A stretch of 64,000 nucleotides of DNA, from contig OY829652.1 in the NCBI GenBank assembly GCA_963691815.1, positions 21,580,558-21,644,557 on the forward strand, in the 5' to 3' direction. This DNA comes from Echiichthys vipera. Its lineage: Eukaryota; Chordata; Actinopteri; Perciformes; Trachinidae. The notes under the pieces were generated by a model that searched no databases, was not told the origin of the DNA, and saw only the letters and a program-made list of their open reading frames with translations. The position numbers were made by a program, and so were the translations under genes. Below, piece by piece: positions 55,071 to 64,000 of the stretch (its first letter is position 1; each line of letters begins with the position of its first letter).

Positions 55071-56428
55071 TCACAAAGCTTAGCTTAGTTTAGCTTTAGT
55101 TTATTGTGTGTTTAGTTTGTGCATTTATTAATTTGTTAATAAATGTTTTTGTTTACAATATGTCGGTTCATTTAATATTACACAATGATGAATGTGCCAG
55201 CCTCTTCTAAGAAATTAACTCTACTGAATAAACTATTACATTTATTGGTGTTCAACCCTTAATAAGTAGTTTAATAAATTTAATGAGACTTTTATTTTAG
55301 TTGTCACTGTCTGTGACGGGGGGTGCCCCGAGGAACCCTGGTTTAACTAGAGTCATTTTTATTATCTTTGATAATTATTGGTGATAGCTAATATTTACTT
55401 GATAAACGATACGTTTATTGAGAAATCTCAATCAACTCAGTCAAAGCCCTACATTTAATTGGTTCTCCATCTGAGGTTTTTAATAAATTTAAATTATTCT
55501 TTATACATTTTTTTTTAATATTTCATTTGATAGTCACACTTTTGATCCTAGAGTACCTACATAGCTCTATGGTCTTTTTGAAAGATTCAGCTAACAGACA
55601 AAGCCAGTGAATGAGTACGTAGGTTGGCTTATGCAGAGGAAGCCAGTGGAGTAGGTGGTCCTTCAGTGTGGCCCAGTACACTCTGCCTAAAGAAGTAGGC
55701 CCAAACAGCCTCTGATGTGGTCTGAGTCCATCGGATATCAATTTCTCTACCTGAACTTCCCTGTAACACAGGGTTTATTAATATGTTATAGTATGTGCAG
55801 AAGGTTTTAGTCGGCACACACATCTTCACAAAAACGTATGTACTGTGTGTTTGGGGTCAAAGTCCAGATCAGTGTGTAGGGACCTCAGTTTGAACTGCTC
55901 CTGTATGAACACTCATTCCTGCTTTCTCTTTGGCCATCTGCTAAATCTCACAGGAGAGGAGTGTGAGATAAGAAGTTTTGTCTCTTGCAATGTAAAATAA
56001 GGAGTTGTTTTACTACACTTACCCTCCTGCTAGGATGATTAAAAACTGCACTCCGGAACATCTCCTCCCAGGATGGAGAACTCCCTTCCTTTTAAATCAA
56101 CATCGACATCAGACTGCTAATTGAACTAAGGGATAGTCTCCCCTAGGGCGACAGAGTGACATCCAGTGGTAGGACAGGGTATGGACAGAAAAAGGACTCC
56201 TGATAAGTTGGAAAACGAATAAAAGTTCACTGTTTTATACTTTATGAAGAATATAAAATATTCTGTAACACATTTTAGCATCAGTCTTTCTGTTACGACA
56301 GATGTCACAATGTCAGAGAGTTCATCTAGGTCTGAAGTGGCAGATTGTCAAAACTGAGCTCAAGATAAGGCCAGCTGGTGACATTGAAAGTAAAGTACTA
56401 AATATCCCTGTTTCTAATTTTGTTACAG
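55071..56428. other. End of intron 2 of etfbkmt, no gene seen
   Basis: AT-rich DNA. A cluster cgggggg.gccccgagg near 55317 could be a border of another repeat. Ends with the acceptor aattttgttacag at 56428. Confidence 0.45.
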
Positions 56429-56730
56429 TTGCAGCCGTTGCGACCCACATGAACTGTGAGCTGAACGGCCTGGAGCCGCCGGTTTGTCTGACGAACAACA
56501 TGATTGGTTCACAACCCGAAGGCTTTGACTTGATCCTCCTGGGTGACATGTTCTATGAGGAGGCCCTTGCCACCAGCCTTCACAGCTGGCTGGACAGCTG
56601 CATCAAAATGCAAGGCACCAAAGTCCTGATCGGAGACCCTGGAAGAGCCCAGTTTGAGGAACACGGCATACGACGACTCCTGCGTCAGCTAGCTCAGTTT
56701 GAGCTGTCAGAGAGGAGAACTACGGTCTAA
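56429..56730 (+). CDS. etfbkmt: ETF-beta subunit lysine methyltransferase, exon 3, C-terminus frameshifted
   Basis: This exon encodes residues 138-237: MNCELNGLEPPVCL, the motif LILLGDMFYEE (about 172-182) and VLIGDPGRAQF (about 203-213), all strongly like human ETFBKMT. After AQFELSE the open frame ends in RRTTV and a stop at 56728-56730. The family-typical C-terminus is instead readable in another frame from 56712 to 56768 (EENYGLTCSRVWCYHPEL, then TGA). Human ETFBKMT has ...LLESTRQENSGLTTSTVWG at this place, so about ten bases seem lost between short GAGAG repeats. The predicted protein is 237 aa, against 262 aa in human. It could be a real allele or species change, or an assembly error. 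Confidence 0.88.
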
Positions 56731-57563
56731 CCTGCAGCAGAGTCTGGTGCTATCATCCTGAACTCTGAGGATCAGAGGTTACCCCCTCTGATTTCTTACA
56801 TGAATGTGATTAAGGTGTCACATGTGCTCACCGGCTGTGAGAGGTGCTATGCGATTACTTTATAGTTCTTTTCTACACTCAGTTGCCTTCCCAAAAACTA
56901 TATTCTGATATGTTTTTAATATCAGGCCATATTGTAGTGAAAAGTACAATAGGAAATCTGCTGTACTCCTTTTAAGAGATTAGGAGTAATTTCCTCCCCC
57001 AAAAAATAAAAAGCTGTATGTATGGTCTATAGATGTTGTTTTTCAGCTCAGGGAAAAAATATTAAAGGAAAAACAGTCTGGTCCGAGACTTTGTGTCTTT
57101 AATAGAAAGCAGAAATCAGGGTTGAACTTAATAAGCGGGCATGGGTTGTCAGAACTGGCACTCAAACGTTGTCTTTTCTCCTACGTGAGTCTTTCCTTGC
57201 CATTCATAATTTTTGAACTTGTCATTAAACTAGAGGTCATTTGAGCAGTTTCAGTTAATCATTTAAGAATCAAATTCTTCATCATTGTGTTATCAAGCGA
57301 CACGTGTGTTGTGGAAATTCTCTGCAATCGAGACATATTTTACATATAGGGGAATTGCTCTTTGCAAATGAGCTTGTTGAGCTGAGAGATACTGTGTCTT
57401 TTAGTGTGTCCTTGAGTGCATACACAGCATTACTTCTGTCTGAGAATTAATCTTGTTGTCCCTCTAGTTACAAGTTCATTCGCAGTTCCCACAGTAACTG
57501 ACTGCCAACAACAGCCCCAACAAGTCTAACAAATGACTGAGTCAGACAACAATTGTGATGTTT
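56731..57563 (+). other. 3' end of etfbkmt and flanking DNA
   Basis: Positions 56712-56768 hold the out-of-frame C-terminal codons described for exon 3. An AATAAA at 57005-57010 could serve as the poly(A) signal. Nothing else is recognised up to the repeat block at 57564. Confidence 0.5.
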
Positions 57564-57813
57564 TATGACCTTGGGGCAGAAACATTGAGCGATATCTGTG
57601 CGGGAAATATATAAAGTAAATAGATGCTTAAAAAATATCACACACAGAGGCACTAAACAGTTCTGTTATTCATCCAGAATAAAACTAAAGGGCAGGTCTG
57701 ATGTCCATTATCAGATTGATGAAGATATAAGATACAGAGAAGTTCCACTTAAAATTCTGTTAGATATTGTTTCCAATGTGCAGTCGGATGAGACACAAAA
57801 ATGACTTGAAAGA

Positions 57814-58227
57814 AGTGAAAGAAATTCTCTAGTCCTCAGTGTTTCTCAAATCATGTCTTTACTAAGCTGCATGCATACAGGAGAGAAGCTTCAAGCAACG
57901 CGTCAAATGTTCTCTAGCTTTCTCCGGATAGCTTCCGCATATATACACACACATCAAAGCACCTTACAAACACAAGAACATCAAAGTAACAATAACAACA
58001 AACACACTACCCAATTTTTATGACCCCAGTGGATGTTATCAATGTTTTACGACAAACAAATGTCACAATTTGCAACCCTCATGTTGACCCCTCTCCCCAA
58101 TCTCAGCACTAATTCACAGCTTGACGGCTAGTTAATTGTGATCTTAATTAACATACAGAAAACCCAAGGCATTTCACACTATAGAATAAAACACAACTTA
58201 GAAAGAAGGAAAAAATTGTTATTTCCA
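57814..58227 (-). mobile_element. Solo LTR, copy 3, nested in the repeat block
   Basis: Aligned with 53039-53392: gtgaaagaaattctct at the left, catgtctttactaagctgca, catcaaagcaccttacaaac, gaccccagtggatgttatca, and a right end ttatttcca. It is absent from the corresponding place in copy 1 of the block (around 51055-51065), so it either inserted here or was lost there. No clear target duplication. Confidence 0.65.
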
Positions 58228-58939
58228 CACAACCTCCGCAGAATGTAATATTCTTGTATTGCTTTCACCTTTAGCTGTTTATCATCTCTGCCTCATGGAC
58301 GGAGTGAAGCCACACAGCTGTAGTTTCACTGTAACAAAAAAAACAGCAGATGAAGTTTGTCACAGAATGAAAGGAACTGAGGAAATAAAGATATAATATA
58401 ACAATGTTAAGCTGCAACTGGCACCTTCCTGAGAAGAGAAGAAGCAAAACAAAGCAAGTCACATAAAATGGAGCGCTGTCTCAAGGACCAAGGACCATCT
58501 TATCTGTTATGGTGCCAGAATAGTTAAACAACCTTTTTTAGATAAAACAATCACAGACGTATCCATAAAATCCAGAACTACTGGTAACATTAAAGCATCT
58601 CATCATTTTGTTTGTCCAACAAGAGACTTGAGATCAAATCTAATGAAATCAGGATTGGTCTGAACAGAGAAATGATATGAAATATTTCCTTTACCTACAC
58701 GTTTGAGGGGTTGTTCAAACTAATGCATTTAAAAACTCTTTCTTAAAAAGGCTCCTGAAAATGTGTACAATATTCATCATCTTCCAAAATCCATGGAAGG
58801 TTAAGCTTGTATGTCCCCTGTGGCCAATCAGCACAGCTCAAATCTGTCCACACCTTACCTCTTTGGAGCTAATCACTACTCCATATGATTCTTTATCTAC
58901 TAAACAGCTGCTCCTGTGTTGGCCTTGTGCTGTTGATGC

Positions 58940-59263
58940 CCGATAGTATGATTTTAAATGAGAGACGGACATCGAGGAGGACAAACTCAGGATCTTCCAG
59001 TATGGCAGTTTATTGCGGTATACCGGGAGATACAAAATAAGCCTAATCGCATTCAGATAACACATCTCCAGCCTTTCCCTCATCATGATCCTTCTGACCC
59101 AGGCCAGGGTCCTCCTGACAGGGCCATCTCAATCCAGCCTCATTAAGTTGGAACATCATCATAAGGGATGTCAACTGACCTCCCTAATAATGATCCACAG
59201 CAAACACACAGAAATGACCATCGCACAAAGAGCTACTTTGCTTCTCAATTCCACTTATCAATC
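58940..59263 (-). mobile_element. LTR-like insertion nested in the repeat block
   Basis: It is absent from copy 1, where ctgctgatg runs directly into ctgatctgaatgc. Its left part matches 46540-46690 (aggatcttcc, ggcagtttattgc, gggagatac). On the minus strand it carries GCAATAAA. No target duplication is evident and no protein is encoded. Confidence 0.55.
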
Positions 59264-59290
59264 CTGATCTGGATGCTTCTGCCTCAACCA

Positions 59291-59930
59291 TCACACCAAC
59301 CAGTAAAACATCAAATAATCCCTAAAGCAAAAAAATAATCAGTGATTAATCAGTTATACTCTGAATTAGTAATTTGTCAAATGGTATTTTCTTGTACTGT
59401 AAATCCCCCACATTTCCATATGATAGACAGTTATGTCATTTTATATGCTTTGTTGACCGTTGAAAAGTTTTCTATCTGTACATCATTGCTAAAGAGTGCA
59501 GGTTAAATTAAAAGAGCCGCAAAATTAGGGTCTGTGAATTGAAGTGAAGTCAATTACAACACAGGTTTCACCAACTCTATATCTACGTTATTCAACTAAT
59601 TCAGCAGGCCACAGTATCATCACTAATACAATGTTCAGTAACTAACCACAATGAGGAAAATAAAAACTCCCCCTTACAAATTATAAGAGGAAAAATGTAC
59701 AGGTGAACTTTTTTATTAAATATTAAATTTTGCCATGAAAAATTTCAATTGAGTCCTGGTCAAGACAGCATCACATAAAAAAACAACTTGAAACAGCAAA
59801 AAGCTGAAAACAAATAGCATAAAAAGGTAATGTGGACTAAAACAAGAAAAAACACAAATTTCCTTACAGGTCAAGAAAGTACTCATTATAAAAGTTTCTA
59901 CTTCCTATAATAGCTTTCTTTAAGAACATA
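59291..59930. other. Intergenic DNA, no gene seen
   Basis: AT-rich, with no recognised feature. Confidence 0.4.
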
Positions 59931-60374
59931 TTAGTGTGAGTCGCTGGTCTTCATCGGATCAGTTCTGTGGGTTGCTCAGAGTCGTAAAAACCCACCCTGC
60001 CCTGCCCCTTGACTAACAGTCAAAGGTTTCTGTGAGGAAATGCGGGGGTCCTGAGATAGTCAGGGTGCAATAAACTTATCTCATGTAAGACTCATTCATG
60101 TAAGGCAAACAGACAGTGTCAAAAGGTGAAATGTATCTGTTAACTAATGGAGAAAAGGCTTTCTCATGAGATAAGTTTATTGCACCCTGACTATCTCAGG
60201 ACCCCCACATTTCCTCACAGAAACCTTTGTCTGTGAGTCAAGGGGCAGGGCAGGGTGGGTTTTTACGACTCTGAGCAACCCACAGAGCTGATCCGATGAA
60301 GACCAGCGGCTCACACTAAACAGATAAATTTCACCTTTTGACAGTGTCTGTTTGCCTTACATGAATTAGTCTTA
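59931..60374. repeat. Inverted duplication of a 210-bp unit in permuted order
   Basis: Segment A (59931-60085, 155 bp) is followed by B (60086-60140, 55 bp), a 24-bp spacer, then the reverse complement of A (60165-60319, 155 bp) and the reverse complement of B (60320-60374, 55 bp). Arms of A differ at about 5 sites and arms of B at about 3. In a simple palindrome the order would be A, B, B', A'; here it is A, B, A', B'. The right unit is therefore the reverse complement of B-A, a circularly permuted version. No coding frame. The A arms alone can form a 155-bp stem. Confidence 0.92.
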
Positions 60375-62289
60375 CATGGTTCTTCATTTAATGACCTTGA
60401 CGTCATTTTGTTCACCCTTCAATGAGTTCCAGGGTCGTCTAAAAGGTCAAAAGGAGAGTAGAGCAGGGAGGGCCAAGGGACAGAGATTAGGCAAAGACAG
60501 GCCAGAGAGAGAGAGATAAGATGTCTAATAGGGCATCAGGGATTTCTGATCAGACTGGCATCTAGGGGCGTCATCACAAAATGTGTCCCCCTTCTTTTGA
60601 TGAAGACATATGGGACAATGTTTCCTTCACTGGTGTTCAGTAACTGCAACTTTCACTAATCCACCCATGAACATATGGCTACACAGGCTGCTTGGTTCCA
60701 CACTAGTTTTTTTTTTTTTTGCTGGAGAAGGGCCTTGTCAACAGGAAAATTGGTCCAGTTAGTAATTGTGATGGGAAATAAAGTCAAGTCACCAACAGGC
60801 TTACTGTAAAAATGCCAATTCATATTACAGGTAGTTCTGTTATCTGAAAAAAATCCCATGTCACGCAAACTTCTTCAACGAAACTGATAACTAACAATGG
60901 TTTACTGTGATCTATAGTACAGTGAGAAAGATGTGGATTTGTTTTATACAAATGCACAAGGCTTAAAGTATAACCCCGTCTTTGTTCAATATAATTTAGA
61001 CAAACATATCAGCTCAGAAGCCAGAGGAGCACATACTCTGTGGTTAACATTCGGCATACATTTCCTTTCTGTTGTTTTTGTTACCTAAACTTCTAAAGTG
61101 ACTTTTCCCACGCATGATTGAGCAACAGCTTGAACTGCTTCTCCTACCTCTTTACATTCCTCTGAGAACTCTGCTCACTCCTTGAGATGTGTATGTTTTC
61201 GCTCCATGCTGCAGGAATATAACAACTTAAAACCTCAACATTATCTGGGCTCTGTTCACTTTATGTCTCCTGATCATTCATTTCGCCACAAAGTGTACTT
61301 GTGTTCTTTAGTCGTGGAGTGCAGATAAACAACTTTTGGAGTTTGCTTTATATGAGAATCCTCTAAATGCATATAGAACTTACTTTACAAAGAGATTGAG
61401 TGTGATTGACATTGTGTGATAAGATACATACCATTTCCTTACAAGACGTTTTTTTTTTAGCAAGCAACCTTATTTGACCATGCATAAAGCACAGGTCAAA
61501 AGGGTTTGAAGTCGGCTGCAATCTGTGTGTGTTACCCGGTGCACAGCCAGGGACGAATAGAGCGACTGTTAGCATAAAGGTCACATGGGTGCTGTTGTAT
61601 GAGGTCACTCAGGCATTACGCCGTGGTTAAAGATTGGCTACTGCTGCTGTGGCAACTGCTGATGTAAGAAAGAGATGCAAACTGTCTTTTTTCAGAGAAT
61701 AAATATCAATCTTTTGTTTCCCTTTTTAAAAAACATTTGATTATTGTCCTTTTTGCATATCAATGTTTACTGAGGCTTCAAATGGGTGGGCCTCAGCCAT
61801 ATTTAATGTAGCTGGATATTAAAACAGCAGAAACTGCTCTAATTATGTCTGCTGGCAAACAACGAAAACTGGAATCAGACTGGATAGGCAAACGCTGAGA
61901 GCACAGTTGGAAATGAATTTGGAAGGAGATCAAGTGAAAGTTCATATAGGGTGGAAATTATAATTTGTACAAACATGACTTAAAAAATGAAGTTGAATTG
62001 TTTGACTCAGTTGAATTAACATTGTCGCCTTGAAATGTTGCGTTTTCTCATTTTCTTTTTTTACAAAGATGCTGTGCTGTCATAGGATGAAAGGTCCCAG
62101 GGGTACTCCAAATGTAGGGCTGCGAGAGACCCAAAACCAGTTTTGACTACTCCTGAATGTGGAAGCCATGACTCATGCTCTATTATGGTTTTCTCATCCG
62201 TCAGCTATATATCATTGCTTTCCTGATGACATCATAACAACTTCTTTTTTCTTCCTCCAGTCTCACAGACCAACATATACACCATACCA
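60375..62289. other. Intergenic DNA, no gene seen
   Basis: T tracts lie at about 60707-60720 and 61450-61459, and a (ga)n stretch near 60505-60520. No supported gene or repeat family. Confidence 0.4.
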
Positions 62290-62480
62290 ATTTGAAGGGT
62301 AAATTCTGCAAAGCTATTGTATACAATCATATAACCATGTATGCATAGCTTTATGTGTTGAAAATTTTAGGTAATTTCAACTGACCATGTGATCCATTGC
62401 ACGGGCCACATATAAAACCACAAATGACACCCTAGCCTTGGCCAAAACCAGCTTTCAGTTGAACATAGAACTTTTCAAGC
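62290..62480 (+). repeat. Dispersed repeat, pair with 25640-25820
   Basis: Shares, in order, tgcaaagctattg, gtatgcatagcttt, tgtgttgaaaattttaggta, caactgaccatgtgat and ccattgcac with the other copy. Same orientation, no coding frame. Confidence 0.6.
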
Positions 62481-62789
62481 TTTATAAACTTGTTCACTTT
62501 TACCAATCAAGTTCTCTGCGATTTGGGTCGACTATAAATTCGAAGCTTTGCAGCAGATGAGCTGGTCCTGGACAACAGGTCACTACTCTGCTGTGTCTAA
62601 AGCGCAAACTTTTATGCTCTGAGCGACTCCTTCTGTAGAGCTTATTCTGATCACAAATCCCATTGATTTTAGGTCATTGTATCCTGCTCATTCTGTTGGA
62701 CCTTTATGCCCCCCCTAAAATGTCAAATTACACATCCTACAATATATATTTTTGATGTTTCTGCCATGTTAAGGCATTCCTATCACACA

Positions 62790-63060
62790 AATGTATGTTC
62801 ATATATTTGATGCTATAAAAACAGGGAAAACATAATGATCAACAGCTATGATCGACCTGCAGTTGGTGAGGGCGGTGTATGGATGTGACTTTGATGACGT
62901 GGCTCAACCACCTGATCCCTTCTGCACAGACTGTGGTTGCAAATTAACAACATGGCAGCGCCCGAATCTGTGATATCTGGCTTCACTTTTGTACAGTGGG
63001 AGAAAGCAGAGACGCGTCGTCCATCTTTGTATACACTCTATGGTTATGAGCTATAATTGG
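62790..63060 (+). repeat. Percomorph repeat, copy 2 of the 31720-32100 family
   Basis: The phrases tttgatgctataaaaacagg, cacttttgtacagtgggaga and ccatctttgtatacactcta, then tgg, follow the order of copy 1. The last is the family end more usually read as tatacagtctatgg. Confidence 0.65.
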
Positions 63061-63289
63061 ATGGCAAAATAAAAATGAGGCCCTGGGTCTTTTAATGTAC
63101 TCATGAACACATTCTTATGATTATTAGACACAGGAAACTATACCACAGAATCTGCACTCCAATCTTGTTTTGCAACTGCGGCACAGCCTTTTCCCGCTGG
63201 ATAAATACAGTTTTATTGTATCTTCAGAACAGACGACTGTAAAAGTGTGTTTCTGTATGACAGATAAATACAAGATCTGATCGGTGACT
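63061..63289. other. Intergenic spacer
   Basis: No recognised feature; lies between the repeat and the 3' end of the minus-strand gene. Confidence 0.4.
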
Positions 63290-63776
63290 CAAGCGAATTT
63301 ATTACTGGTAAAAGTAGAAAACAGACAAGAATGCCGTCATATTTCAATTGTAAAAAACACAAGATCACATATCTTGTTTCTTATAAAAAATATATATAAA
63401 ACATAACATGAAAATATTGTAGAAAAATACGAAATATAAATATATAGCTAAAATATACAGCATGAAATATTGAGACATTCAATAATGTACCTTCAGTGGA
63501 CATGAAAGCTTTTAGAGTCATTTAAAAAAGTGAAAATGTGATTTGCAAACAGATGAGAAAACATGTGACTCTCATACAGTCGTAAGTTGTTTGACAGACT
63601 ATAAAAACAAATATATACAAAACTTGCTTCAATTTACTCAGAAATCTCCTTTACGGTACAAAAAGTATAGTACAAATACACAACAACTTTCTAGGTTGAA
63701 ACAATTCCCGGACAGATGATTACACTTGACTTAAAAAAAAAAAAAAAGGTTGCCAACAGAACTTCTGCTTGTTTTG
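63290..63776 (-). other. 3'UTR and poly(A) signal of the minus-strand gene
   Basis: Downstream of the stop codon (in minus orientation) the DNA is AT-rich, and TTTATT at 63298-63303 reads AATAAA on the minus strand. This would give a ~480-nt 3'UTR. A T tract (minus strand) lies at about 63733-63747. Confidence 0.55.
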
Positions 63777-63937
63777 TTATTCATCCATGGATGGCTGCGT
63801 CCTCTCCATATATTTCTTCTGATACTCTTTAAAGAGGCTGGAGGTCTTGGGCAGGGGACAATATTTCTTCACAGGATTTGAGAGACATGTATCTACGCAG
63901 AAGTAAAATTTACAATTATTACAAAAAAATGTAGCCA
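63777..63937 (-). CDS. Last coding exon of an unrecognised cysteine-containing protein (partial gene)
   Basis: Read on the minus strand, the exon follows the acceptor ttataacttaagcag (AG at 63938-63939) and encodes about 53 residues. It begins ATFFCNNCKFYFCVDTCLSN and ends ERTQPSMDE with TAA at 63777-63779. Spacing C-x2-C-x4-C-x3-C-x8-C suggests a metal-binding or disulfide segment, and the tail is basic then acidic. A GTAAGA donor at the window edge (63999 downwards) would bound a ~60-bp intron, so the previous exon should end at the edge. A second acceptor (ctgcgtag, near 63893) would give a shorter exon. I do not recognise the family. The conserved-looking composition, splice sites and poly(A) signal support a real gene. 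Confidence 0.6.
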
Positions 63938-64000
63938 CTGCTTAAGTTATAACAAAGAAAAAAATAATCATTTATTCACGTTTTAGTTGTATTTCTTACC

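Larger units (their letters stand above)
57564..59290 (+). repeat. LTR-derived repeat block, copy 2 (downstream of etfbkmt)
   Basis: Direct-orientation copy of the block at 50200-51770, which makes the pair flank etfbkmt exon 3. Compared with copy 1 it contains two extra segments: an LTR at 57814-58227 and a 324-bp LTR-like piece at 58940-59263. It also lacks the ~650 bp corresponding to 50245-50905. No coding sequence. Confidence 0.75.

Noticed and set aside
59931..60374. DIRS-type retroelement
   Set aside because: DIRS elements have inverted ends with an internal complementary region, but no recombinase or reverse transcriptase is present, and the arrangement fits permuted duplication at least as well.

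Overview
The window is eukaryotic DNA from a ray-finned fish, most likely a percomorph teleost. It has split genes with GT-AG introns, very long (CA)n/(GT)n tracts, and many interspersed repeats whose cores I recognise as typical of percomorph genomes. I see no prokaryotic operons, CRISPR arrays, tRNA or rRNA genes.

Only three protein-coding loci can be supported. (1) A carbohydrate 6-O-sulfotransferase of the CHST1/CHST16 group lies on the + strand, with coding exons 9840-9978 and 11075-12204 and a candidate non-coding first exon ending at 5808. The protein is about 422 aa, with an intact PAPS-binding site and a type II membrane anchor. (2) etfbkmt (METTL20), the mitochondrial ETF-beta lysine methyltransferase, lies on the + strand with coding exons 48288-48568, 48653-48783 and 56429 to about 56730. 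Its last ~18 family-typical codons are present (56712-56768) but sit in a shifted frame. (3) The last coding exon of an unrecognised cysteine-containing protein lies on the - strand at 63777-63937, with a 3'UTR and poly(A) signal downstream on that strand; the rest of this gene is beyond the window.

Layout: 1-5.6 kb, upstream non-coding DNA with two interspersed repeats. 5.6-12.9 kb, the sulfotransferase gene. 13-48 kb, a 35-kb gene desert holding microsatellites, MITEs, a tRNA-derived SINE nested in another element, a solo LTR with perfect 5-bp target duplication, and a 1.1-kb DNA transposon with ~290-bp terminal inverted repeats. 48-57 kb, etfbkmt, whose 7.6-kb second intron carries a Tc1-like transposase fossil, LTR-derived blocks, a solo LTR and a Penelope-like fragment. 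57.5-60.4 kb, a second copy of the intronic LTR-derived block and a 210-bp inverted duplication whose two parts are in permuted order. 60.4-63.3 kb, mostly featureless DNA. 63.3-64 kb, the end of the minus-strand gene.

The genes do not form a pathway: one acts in the Golgi on glycans, one in mitochondria on electron-transfer flavoprotein. Their linkage fits known 2R paralogy: human ETFBKMT is on 12p and CHST1 on 11p, which are paralogous regions. This is the main reason to favour chst16 over chst1 for the sulfotransferase.
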